Source: Pontederia crassipes
Taxonomy: Eukaryota; Streptophyta; Magnoliopsida; Commelinales; Pontederiaceae
NCBI GenBank assembly: GCA_030549335.1
Contig: CM060198.1
Span: 54,011,995 to 54,075,994, forward strand
Direction: 5' to 3'
Length of the DNA: 64,000 nucleotides
In this document: positions 46,401 to 57,588 of the stretch, in pieces
Position numbering within the stretch: the stretch's first letter is position 1
Layout of the letters: the number at the start of each line of letters is the position of its first letter
Notes under the pieces: model-generated
The model's input: only the letters and a program-made list of their open reading frames with translations
Told to the model about the DNA's origin: nothing
Database searches by the model: none
Program-made: the position numbers and the translations under genes

Positions 46401-47936
46401 TCCATGCACCATGCATATTTATCCTTTCTCTATTCTTCATTATCTTTTTTTCTTATGTTTTGAATTATTTTAATATTTATCTTTAACTTCATGCATTATG
46501 ATAACTTAAGTTTATTAATATTTTAAAAATTTAAAAGTCCTATATTTTATATCTATGTAGCTCCATTAATTGTTTTTTATTAAATTATTTTAAATTTGAA
46601 AGATCATGTATGTTAACATATGATATTTGATTTATGTTAATCATTTGTGTATTAAATTTTAATATCATGATTAAATGTTCACATATTACATATTGACTCT
46701 TTAGATTTTATTAAATTTCTATTTATAATAATAAATAAATACATCCTTAATTAATATGTATTAAATTTAACATCATGATTAAATTTTCATAAAATACAAG
46801 TTAGTTTTTATTATTCCATTATATTTTTAATCATAAAAATAGTAATGTATAAATGCAAAATCCTTCATCCATTTTCTTATTTTCTTTTTTATCCTTTATT
46901 TTGAATTATTTTAATATTTCTTTTGACTTCATTCATTATGATTGCTTAAGTCTATCAATTATGATAATTTAAGTCTATTGATTATTTCTTATATTTATAT
47001 CATTTAATGCATCAAGAACTTCTCTCCTTCCTCCATTTTAATTATACTTTTTCTTCTTTTTTAAAATTATTTTAATATTTCTCTTTGACTTCATGCATTA
47101 TAATAACTTAAATTTATTAATTATGATAACTTAAATCTATTAACTACTTTTTAATTTAAAAATTCATGTATTTTATATCTATTTAATTCCATTAATTATT
47201 TCTTATTAATATGAGGATTCATAATTATTTTTAATTTGAAAGATCACATATGTTAACTATGAGATATTTTATTTATATTAATAATTTATGTATAAAAAAT
47301 TATTATCATAATTAAATATTCACATGTTACATATTGACTCTTTACATTTCATTATTTTTTATTTATAATAACAAATAATAATATATAAATACCCTTAATT
47401 AATGTGTATTAAATTTAACATGATGATTAATTTTCATAAAAAATATATTTTTTATATTCCATTATATTTTTAATCATAAAAAATACTAATATATAAATGT
47501 ATCATATTTCCTTTATTTTTTTTCCTCCTTTTTTGAATTATTATATTATTTGTCTTTGACTTCATTCATTATGATAACTTAAGTCTATTAATTATTTTTT
47601 TATTTTTAAAAAATCACATATTTTATATCTACTTATATTATCCCCATTTATTATAAATTTTTTTTTAATATGAAGAGTCATAATTATTTTGAATTTGAAA
47701 GATGACATATCTTAACAATATGACATTTAATTTATGTTGATCATTTGTGCATTAAATATTAATATCATAATTAAATGTTCATATATTACATATTGATTCT
47801 TTATATTACATTAGATTTTAATTTTTAATAATAAATAATAATATGTAAATGCATTTTTTGTCTAATATTCTCTCTATGACAAACAATTAATAATATTGCA
47901 ATTTGTCAATTGCGTGAAGTGCAAGGATTTCCCTAG
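46401..47936. repeat. AT-rich block of degenerate internal repeats, possible Helitron-like end
   Basis: A phrase containing TTGAATTATTTTAATATTT and CTTCATGCATTATGATAACT recurs at about 46457, 46900, 47064 and 47533, with a following TTTTATATCTA...CCATTAATT segment. No coding sequence is seen. The block ends CTAGT (47933-47937), preceded by a short hairpin TTGC...GCAA (47910-47924), the arrangement of Helitron 3' ends. The 5' end cannot be fixed, so the class is tentative. Confidence 0.45.
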
Positions 47937-48220
47937 TTAATATATAAACAATATTACTCTCCCACACATTTCGAGGAACTCGATAAATCTAAAATTATAT
48001 ATATTTAACTATCATTCTGAACTTTAAAATTTTCTTTTTCCTCGAAAGAGTAATCATCGCTCAATCCAGCTTCAAGATAAAACTTGGCAGGTCCTTTTTT
48101 CTTTTTCTTTTTTGAAAAATGGGGATAATAATATTAAACGAGTATACAAAAATTTGAGTTAAATTTTGTTCAAAAAATGACAACGAAAAATATTTTCGTT
48201 CTTCGAATATGATCCTATAA
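47937..48220. other. Short non-coding spacer
   Basis: Nothing recognisable lies between the AT-rich block and the next CACTA element. The TSD-like bases TAA at 48218-48220 belong to that element. Confidence 0.5.
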
Positions 48221-49376
48221 CACTACAAGAAAACACATCATTAGAGAAGGAAAATTTGATCGTTAATATTCAAATTTCGATCGTTATTGATCATTAGCGA
48301 TAAGAATTTTTTGTCGTCACCGGTCGTTATAGATGCCTCCGTTAAAAATTAATAACGACGGCTTAAAGGTATCGACCATTAAACGTCATTCACGATCAGA
48401 AATAATCCGGATCTCAAATTCATATAAGGATCATTTAGTTGGTCGTCGAATACATTTATAGCCAACAATATCTTTGTCATTGATAATCTTCAGTGGCTAT
48501 GAATCCGGTCGTTAAAAGTCATCAACGACCATAGGTAATCCAATGACTAAGATTTTGATCGTTAAAAGTAATCAACATCCATAAATAATCCAATCGACCA
48601 TTTATATAATGACTATTTAGTTAATCGTTTAATGCTTTAGTGGTTCGTTGGTAATCTTTGGCAAATTGCTAAATTCATATAATGACCATTTAACAAAAGT
48701 GTAACTAATCACTGAATGGATTAACAAAAGTTTAACTAATTTACAACTTCAATTAAACAACAAAAACAACATCGATTAAACAACTACAACATTGATTAAA
48801 CAACAAAAATTTACAGGGCCAACACAACATGAATTAACAACGATGAGATCAGCATTGGCGGTACACGAGCTAAGCAGCGGCGGGGCGGGCGAGCTCGACG
48901 GCAGTGGGGCGTGAGCTCGGTGGTGGCGAGGCGACACATGGAGATCGTCTGGGGTGCAGTATGCTTGAGGTGAGCCAGGCTTGGACCGATCGAACCGGGC
49001 CCATTCTGGACCACGCATTGAATCAGTGGTCGAATCGTCCCATTTTCTCCTCTCTCTCAAATTCACTCATTTTTTTCCTTTTTTTCAATTTTGTTTGTAA
49101 ATTAATTAAATACATAAACAAATTTATTTTTAAAAATTAATATCATTGTTGGACGAAAATATTTAGTTCTCTCGCTAAGCCTATAATTAATGAGGACAAA
49201 TTTGAATGGTCATTAATAATTACTTTTAACGACTGTAATAATTATTTTGAGAGAGGAGCATTTTTACCTTTCGTTAATGATGTATTTAATAATGTCCATA
49301 TTTATTTCTGAATAGTGGCCATTTTTTTTGTCTCAACACTAATAGTTGGTCATTAATGACCCTTTTTCTTGTAGTG
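48221..49376 (+). mobile_element. Non-autonomous CACTA element with a different sub-terminal motif
   Basis: It starts CACTACAAGAAAACAC and ends CTTTTTCTTGTAGTG, an inverted pair. The sub-terminal words are of the GATCGTTAAAAG and TAACGAC type, not GACGG. Flanks are TAA (left) and TAT (right), a 2/3 match. A GC-richer centre (about 48840-49030) carries overlapping low-complexity frames on both strands. No transposase gene is present. Confidence 0.85.
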
Positions 49377-50799
49377 TATAATCGAAGGCACAATTCATCC
49401 CAAAATTAAAAAATGAAAAAGTCATTTTTGCTTTGAAACCAATTGGAGGGATTGGTTCAAATAAAGTAGGAGTATTTATCGAAATAATTCACAGCAAAAG
49501 AATATTCGGCAAAGACTTTTCTATGTTGATTCTCTATCGTCATCGGGATTCTTATCACGTGTGAAAAAGAATCACAAGTTCACAATCCAAATAACGGGAT
49601 GGATGTTAGAATTCGGCGGCCCTGGGACGATAGTTGTCAGACAACACACACACATCTCATATGAGGTTTCGACTGCATAAATATGATTGTCAACTAATTG
49701 CTTGCATGTAGTTTACGCTATGCCGATATAGTTACATAAGGAGCAAGTTCAACATCTTATGTCGATTTAATGACACGTAGGAGGAAACTAGAACAAATAT
49801 CATGTGGTAATATAGTGATACGAAGGATGAAATGAAAAATAAAAGAAACATGTGTGAATGGGATACGTGGGACAAAATTACAATAACCTTCGTTAATAAG
49901 ATATGAGGAGTGAGATTGAATACTCCATTGAGGAGTGTTTGGATATCCACAAATGATGATAATTCTCCAACTATATTATATTTATGATTCTTACCATGCA
50001 CATGCACTCATCGCATTTATTTGTGTTAACGGTATTTGATTGTGTTGTCATGCAATGAATGAAAGGACTACAATTTTCGTTTGGAAATAAAATGTGTTGG
50101 TTTTTCGTAATATATTTTAAAATGCTTGTGTTAGCCGTTTAACTCAGTGATCTTTCACCAATCACCCCTTTTCTTTGATGTTTACTGGAAAGAAATAAAT
50201 ATACTACATGTTTGATTGAAAAAAGAGTACTAATAAAAAAGGGATAGTGTGTGAGATAATGCGAGGAGCATATAAGACTCTGTGTGGACAGTGTGTGAGA
50301 TAATGCGAGGAGCATATAAGACTCTGTGTTCTTGTCATACGTATCATTTTTTTAAAAACTAACTATTGTCATTATATGATTTTGGATCGTGACTCATAAT
50401 TTATTGTGGATATAAGTTGGTTAATAGGAGTCTAGGCTTCATGGTTTATGAATAATTAATAGGACTTGAGACCCTTAGTGGATTTGACATGTATTTGATC
50501 CGTTTTACTTGAATATATAATATGGAAAGTTTTGAGTTGAAATTCATATGTTAATATGATTTGGAGTTTTGGATTTGTGTCCCACATTATTTGGATATTT
50601 ATAAATGGCCAATAATGAACAGTAAATTATATAAACTTTATATGTTTGATATGGATAAATATTGGATTTGAGGTAAGGACGAATTTATGCATATGTTATG
50701 TCGAAACTTTTAGAAAAATTTATAGTTAGTTGATTTAACGTTAATTTTTTGTTAGATATTTGAATTTAAATGAAAAATTTTACGAATTCCCTCTTTGCA
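49377..50799. other. Non-coding stretch with a 44-bp tandem duplication
   Basis: No gene is seen. A 40-base word starting AGTGTGTGAGATAATGCG occurs at 50246-50285 and, after GGAC, exactly again at 50290-50329. The short open frames have no family features. Confidence 0.5.
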
Positions 50800-51411
50800 A
50801 ATTACATACACTCTATTATTATCCTAACTTTTTTCGAAGAAAAAAATAAAGGAAAAGCTATCTATGGGGGCTGACGGATATCATTTGATAGTCCGACCTC
50901 CCCAACTCTGCATCTATAACGGAGGCTGCAACAAGCCATGAAATAACTGACCGGAGGGTCGGAAACCGGAGGCCGGCGGCCACTCCTAGCGGCAGCTGAG
51001 GGGCACGTGGTCCACTTGTAATGACTGAGGGGCTTGTGATGAGGAAAACAAGAAAATCGAGCTCGGGAAAATGAATCAGAAAATTACTTGAGCTCTTCTA
51101 CGTAGGTAGGTACTCATTTTTGCATGACATGATGACACAGTAGTAGTTCATTCTACATACTGCACAATAAAGTAACAAACGCCAAATACTGAAACTATCT
51201 GAACGTCCAGTTGCACAGACACAGTTCAATTATAACTACAAGCATCTATAATATAGAATAATTTATACCAAAAAATTTAAGTGCTCCCTACTTGGTTCCC
51301 TATCTTCTTCACTCTCAAATTTTTATTCAATTGTGATAAATTATTTGAAAGATTTAATTATGAATCGTTGAATGAAATTCAGATGATGAAAAAGATAGAG
51401 AACATCCAAAT

Positions 51412-51447
<36 letters not shown>

Positions 51448-51645
51448 CTAATGTAAAATACATATATAAGCTGACTCGATCATTCACCACCAGTTAGACA
51501 GAACTCCATTTTTCATGGATTTGGTATTAGCCATTTCGGAGGACGTCGAATCCTCGAATTATAGTACGAGTGGCAACTTACAGAACCCGAAACACCATTG
51601 CAGAAACCAGCACGAGGAGGCCGCATATCCTCACGCTCCTGATAC
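50800..51645 (-). repeat. Host repeat unit D (3' part only)
   Basis: 50870-51260 and 51490-51640 match 53770-54150 and 54200-54340 of unit E (CCAACTCTGCATCTATAA, AAATGAATCAGAAAA, GCATGACATGATGACACAG, ATGGATTTGGTATTA). A TA microsatellite lies at about 51418-51443. The unit stops at about 51643, where unit E begins with TTTTATGTACTCCATTC. Only the 3' half of its peptide gene is kept. Confidence 0.75.
51513..51640 (-). pseudogene. 3' half of a secreted-peptide gene (unit D)
   Basis: Read on the minus strand, the frame gives PPRAGFCNGVSGSVSC, then HSYYNSRIRRPPKWLIPNP and a stop at 51513-51515. CNGVSGSVSC is the same Cys-pair core as CNVGPGSVTC at 54.3 kb. The leader and signal peptide are missing because the unit ends at 51643. 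This copy keeps an intact Pro-containing tail, which is frameshifted in the 54 kb copy. Confidence 0.6.
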
Positions 51646-54600
51646 TTTTATGTACTCCATTCTAGAATCATAATCGTGAAACATCGTCGTCAACTTTTTT
51701 ATATAAAATTCATTCTGAATTAATTGCCACACCCTAATTTTATATATATTGTTTTCCATTGCATTTCAAAAGTGAAAAAATGGCGTACGTAAGGGGATGA
51801 AACGCACTCGGAAAGCACGGAAACGTTGACGGATGAAAGCTCTCGCATTGGCGGGTCACACAGGGCAACCTGCCAAACGGAGAAGATTAAAAAAACATTT
51901 ATATGGTTTAATTATCACGTCACAGTGGAGTGATCAGACTCTGATCAATTAAGGTTTTGGATTTAATTTTGTTGCCTACGTAATAATTAAGCATGCGACT
52001 TAAAAATGATATCAAATTAGTCGAATTCAATATTAAACTAAATTTTAAATCTGTAATTGGTTTACGTAATCTACACGGTACGAGTTAGAGATTTACGTGG
52101 TTTTCTTTATCCTTGGCACAAGTTGCCACCGTGTGAATTTTATGCTTACGTGCTCTTTCACCCCCACGTTGTGTTCATGCATGAATGGGTGGTGCCATGC
52201 AGGTGACAATGTCCCCTGCGACTGCCACATGGTGGTTGAAGGCATGAAACTTGTGAATAATTTTTATTATGACAAAAAAATTGGATTAGAAACTTCAGAA
52301 TATTTTTTTGCAATTTTCAGAAAGTATGATATAGGCATATATTTATATGTATTTTTATAGGATGTCATGGTATTACGTGACATTGATAAAATTTGGCATT
52401 TACGTAAATTATCATGTCACGTTTATTTTTAGTATGAGTGAGATATACTTAGTCAAAATTAATAAACAAACATTATGATTTTTTATATTTTTTTATATTT
52501 TAATAATTAATTATTGAATTAATATGAACATTGAAATTCAAAATATTGATAATGGAAGGTTAGAAAATATTTTGAATATTTTTTAGTACCGGAGTACAAT
52601 AAATTCAAGAAAAATCAACATTTTTTACTATCCATTAAAATTTAATATATCCACCTGCCTTCCCTCATTTTTCCAAACACTTTCCCAAATCTAATTAATT
52701 TTCCCCTGTTCAATTTTATTTTATTTTAAAACTAATAACATTGAAAATGAGGCTGAATTAAATATTGGCTCCATGTACTACTGATTTTTTTTATATTTAT
52801 AAAACTAATTAATAAATAAAACTTAAAAGGGTAAAGTAAATGCATGATTTAAAATAAATGTATTTTAAATATTTGGAGTTACATGAATTGTGTTTGGAAA
52901 AAATTAGCAAAGATAAAGTGGATATTATTAAAATTTAGAAGGTAAGATATAAATATGTATTATCGTTTAGTTGTGAAAAGTGAAATTAATTCTAAATTAT
53001 CCTGGGTACATGTAGGATTCGAACGCCCAAATTGAGCATGTGTGTGCACAAACTACACACCAATGGGCTGTCTGGTCGAAGGTGCTCATGGCCTTTCGTT
53101 ATTCTCTTTCGTCCAATCTCTCACTTAATTTCTCTCTCTTCTTCCATCATTATTCTCTTCTTACTTTCTTATTAATTACTTCTGCTCGTGTAAATTATGA
53201 TATTAGAACCGAAATAATTCTTCTCCTTAATTTTTGAAATGCATGTGTGGAACTATGTTCTGATCGATTCTATCGAACGATGTAAAAATTGACGATGATG
53301 TCGATTCTACCGCCTAATTTCATTATAGCACCTTTTTTTCTTCAATTTCTTTTTGAAGTGACAAAATTTTTTTCAATTATATTTTTTTTGTTTCCTTATG
53401 TTCTGTCTTTTATATTTCAATTACAAATAATTTAGCTATTAAATATAATATATTTATTATAAAAAGTATTAATTTAATATTATTTATTACTTATCAATTT
53501 ATCAAAAACTTTTAATTTTTTTAAATATAATTTATTAAAAACATAATTTGTTACATTTAAATAATGTATTATTTAACAAAAAAATAATATAAATTTAAAA
53601 AATTATATTTATATTTATAATACTTATATTTTATTCAATAACCCTTGTTTTGTTGTCATTTTATAAACAAAATTCAGCTTGAATTACGTACATTAAGTTA
53701 TTATTTCGATTTTTTTCAAAGAAATAAAAGGAAAAACTACGGTTCTATTAAAAAAAGGGGAAAAGACCATTTTACAGTACAAAAGTTGCAACTTTCCGAC
53801 CCCCCAACTTTGCTTCTATAATGGAGGCTGCGACAAGCCATGAAGTAACTGACCAGAGAGTCGGAGGCCGGAGGCCGGCGGCAGCTGAGAGGCACGCGGT
53901 CCACTTGTAAAGGTTGAAAGGCGTGCGATGAAGTAAACGAGAAAAAGTAGAGCTTGGGAAAATGAATCAGAAAACTTGAGCTCTTCTACGTACTCGTCTT
54001 TGCATGACATGATGACACAGCTAATCAATTACTAGCTGTTTGATTTTACAACGAAGTAACAAACACCAAATACTGAAACTGTCTGAACTGTCCACTACAC
54101 GCAGAAACTATAACTACAAGCATCTACAATACAGAATAATATATATATAGTACTAATTAATGGAAAATACGTATATTTATATAACCTGACTCGATCATTC
54201 ACCAGTAGATGGATATGCGTATCATTCTGCCATGGATTTGGTATTATCGGTTTCGGAGTAGGTGGATTCCTCGTATCATTGTCTGGGGGGACAAGTTACA
54301 GAACCTGGGCCAACGTTGCAGACGGCGTGGCCGGGAGGCAGCCTTATCATGGACTCCGGCGAGGACGAAGTTAAATCCCTTCCAGCAAGTACCGATATCA
54401 TTCTCGTGCCAAGCATCATCACGAGAAGAAAGAAGGCAAATGAGATGGAAGTATAACGCTGTCGAACTCTTCTTCCATACATGTAGCCCATTCTAAACCA
54501 GCTAATTGAACATAGTGCAACGAGCTGATCTTGAGCAATTTGAAATTTAATTGGGAACCTGGAAGGGCATATATTGTGCCGGTTCATATCAGGTCTCCAT

Positions 54601-55700
54601 AAATATCTACGTACACCGGTTCATATTGAAAAGGAATGTACTATTCGCATTTGGAATGGAAATGGTGACCTTGAAAAACAAATATGAAATGTGATGGTTG
54701 AACAAGAAAACGTGCCGAGCAATATCTTATCCTAAACATGTGAACACTTAAAAATATTCTTTTTGTTTTCCGAAATGCACGTAGAAAATATATTCAAACT
54801 TTCTAAGTGTGAGTAAGTGTGAGTGCATACACCCACTGAAAAAAAAAGTGTGAGAGCATACATTTATGCTACTGTGGAAAATCACACATTTTCTCAAAGT
54901 AATGGTATTACAATCGGATGGGACCGATCGAATTCATCATCAAACTGAAAAAAAAATCGGTTCAATTTTAAAAGCATATATCTTCATCTAAAATTTTGAA
55001 GTTAATTGTTTCATATATAATTATATTATTTCATCATAAAATTTAACTTGCAAGATGAGCATGACAAATAAAAAATACACGGATGAATAATAAAATATTT
55101 TAACTACAAAAATAAAATTTATAATTATAAATTATTTTTAAATATATTTTTATAGAGTAAATTTATCTTCTTTGATATAATTATATGTTTAGTGTCATTT
55201 CTTTTCTCTACATTCTTCATCTCCCCTAACACATGACAAAAAGAAAGAAAGAAATAATATCAAGTAATGAATAAAAAATAAGGAGTTATAAAGAAATTCC
55301 TAGATAACACATGACAATAGAAATGAAATATAATGATATGTCATGAATATTATGAGTGATATGAATGCATGTTCTTATGGTATGATATGGTACTTGCAGA
55401 TGATGACTCTAAGGTAAGGTAGGTATGTCAAAATGATTATGTTTCAAGAATGACATGTTAAGAATGGATGATAAACATGATGTATTGTCATATAAGGATC
55501 ATGTTATAGTTCATGGTATGCATGCTAATATGTTATGTTATTATGATGATAAATGATGCATCGCAAGTAGAAGCATGTAATAGATTATCATGGCACGCAT
55601 GACTTTTACATATTTTAATTGTGAAACTCTACACTTTAAATCCGTGCAGGTAATCAAAATTAAGTGATGAATGACAGCTCAAGCTCATGACGAAGAGTTG
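51646..55700 (-). repeat. Host repeat unit E (most complete)
   Basis: This is the longest copy of the array and the reference for the gaps in unit C. It includes 52480-53150 and 54655-55305, which have no counterpart in C. Outside the peptide gene I see no coding sequence; frames such as 52097-52360 are repeated in C by sequence duplication, with differing lengths, and show no domain. Confidence 0.7.
54276..54587 (-). CDS. Putative small secreted peptide, unit E copy (C-terminus probably frameshifted)
   Basis: The open frame has 103 codons. By comparison with the 37.5 kb copy the real start is probably the internal Met of MYGRRVRQRYTS. The hydrophobic core SISFAFFLLVMMLGT, an MISVLA cleavage-like site and GRDLTSSSPESM follow. 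The mature part has one Cys pair, CNVGPGSVTC, and ends PPRQ. In a shifted frame just beyond the stop, PPTPKPIIPNP matches the tail PPKWLIPNP of unit D. A small indel in the C-rich run near 54287-54292 therefore probably truncated it. It may still make a shorter peptide. I do not recognise a named family. Confidence 0.5.
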   Translation of the reverse strand: MNRHNICPSRFPIKFQIAQDQLVALCSISWFRMGYMYGRRVRQRYTSISFAFFLLVMMLGTRMISVLAGRDLTSSSPESMIRLPPGHAVCNVGPGSVTCPPRQ

Positions 55701-56332
55701 CACATGCTTAGGGTCAAATAAATGTTATGATTCTAGTTGTACGTTGAGTCTAATGATGTAATGAATATTTTAGACATTTAACGCCCTATGAAGTATTAGT
55801 TATAAAATGATTATGATGAATTTTTTTATTTATCATGATTTTCTCTAAATTATCAAGTCTTCCGCTATTAAATGATGTATGGTGAACGGGCTAACGGCGT
55901 GAAATTGCCCTAAATGACCAAACCTTTTAGGGTGGATTTTCGGGTCGTTTCACTTGTTCCTTCTTTAGGTTGAGGATGGGAGAAGTTTTGTGTAAATTAA
56001 TGGGGAATAAAAATCGGATGCTTAAAAATCAAGAAAATTAATGACCTACATCTTCCCTCGTAATTCCCAAATGATTATAGAAAAATAAGTTACCTGCTGG
56101 TTGTTTACCTTACGCACATTGAGATTGATGCCCCATTTTCTTCTCTAGTAAGGAATAGAGGGCGTCCAGGGGAGGAGACCTCAGCGCAGGACAACACAAA
56201 GGTGCGACATCCTTGAGATCTGACAGATCAATGAGGTTACAATCGAGAATCAGGTGGGTGAATTGAAAAATAATCTTGCTTAACTCCTGTTAGAATAGAT
56301 CTAGACCAATTAACTTCTTCCTACCTCTGTTC
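55701..56332. other. Non-coding stretch between unit E and gag-only element B
   Basis: No gene is seen. A phrase near 56240-56270 (CAATCGAGAATC then GGTGGGTGAATTGAAA) resembles the last 70 bases of the window, suggesting another shared repeat. Confidence 0.35.
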
Positions 56333-57534
56333 TGTTGGAGCAAAGTTTTAAAGCCCTTTCTAATTATATTTTATTAATACAAATCTTGAAAGATTAGAAT
56401 TATATGTAAAAAATGTTTAAATAGAAATGAGTTATTTCAAGCATTAAACTTTCGATTAATAATTTTCTATGTTCTCATGAGATCTACTTAAAAGGTGAAT
56501 ATCAAAGTTGTAGAGAATTCTGTCAGCTTTTCATAGAATAAAAAATTATCGTATTTGGATACTGATATGAAAAGTTATGAATAAAAGAATAAAGGTCTAA
56601 AATATATTATTTAAAATGGACAAATCGTTGTACTAAACTTTGAATAAATATTTGACTATGGTCTCATTAGATTTTGGATGAATGATAAATATCGAAGTTG
56701 TAGAGAATTCTGTTAGCTTTTCACAGAATAAAAAATTATCTCATTTGAATAACTGTGCATACGTTATGCTCAAAATAATGGTCATATTTTTAATAAAAGA
56801 AAGTGTACTAGTCGACATGTGGGGTAAAACGGTCGACCGATCAGCGCGTAAAATTCACTACAACGATCATATTTTAGCGTCAAAGTTAGGAAACAAATCT
56901 CAAGAGCTAAATGGAGTTAAGATGTCTATAAAAGAAGACCAAGGGGTCAAGAAATCATCAAGCACTTAAGGGAAACATCAAGCATCAAAGGAAAATTGTT
57001 TTCTTGAAGTTAGAGCAAAATCTTCTCTTATTTCTTTCTTTTTTTTCTTGTGAGTTTCATGTGGTAAAAGAGAAAGACCTTTTCTTAGAAAACTGAGTGT
57101 GAGCTCCTGTGTAGAAGAGGTTCTATATCTTACCTCTTGAGCTAGAGAAAAGATAAGTTTCCTACAAGGAGAGGTGTGCCTTACTTCTTGAAACGGAGAA
57201 AAGATGATTTGGTGTAAAGGGTTCTTCCTTGCCCCATTTGAAATGAAGAAAAGGTGATTAGTGAAATTTCCGATGATCTCGAGGTCGAGAAGTTGGAGCG
57301 GGGACGTAAGTCAAGATTTGACCGAATTTCGACAATAACCACCATATTCTTTGTGTTTGTTTTCTCTCTTCCTCTCCTTTCTATCTTATTATGTATATGG
57401 TTTAATTGTTATTGCATTGATTTGAATATTGAGGAATCGATTTTAAGTTTCCACAATGATTTTCATAAAATTGATATTTTCGATTTTAATACCAATTAAT
57501 CCCCCCCCCCCTCTTAGTTCCTTGTGATCCTACA
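56333..57534 (+). repeat. 5' LTR of gag-only element B
   Basis: It starts TGTTGGAGCAAAG and ends TGTGATCCTACA. A TATA box (TATAAAAG) lies at 56927-56934. A stretch near its start (TAGAGAATTCTGTCAGC, 56511) is repeated near 56700. Few GGTCGACC-type words remain (ACGGTCGACCGATCAG at about 56829). An 11-base C run precedes the end. Confidence 0.9.
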
Positions 57535-57536
57535 AT

Positions 57537-57546
57537 TGGTATCAGA
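57537..57546 (+). other. Primer binding site of gag-only element B
   Basis: TGGTATCAGA, then ACAG where the consensus has GC, lies two bases after the LTR. It is the initiator tRNA-Met type with a change at the end. Confidence 0.85.
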
Positions 57547-57588
57547 ACAGAGCTGCTCTTGTTTTAAGATTTAATCATCATTAGAGTT

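Noticed and set aside
52997-53030. GTAGGATTCGAACGCCC resembles a tRNA T arm read in reverse.
   Set aside because: No matching acceptor, D or anticodon arm could be found around it.
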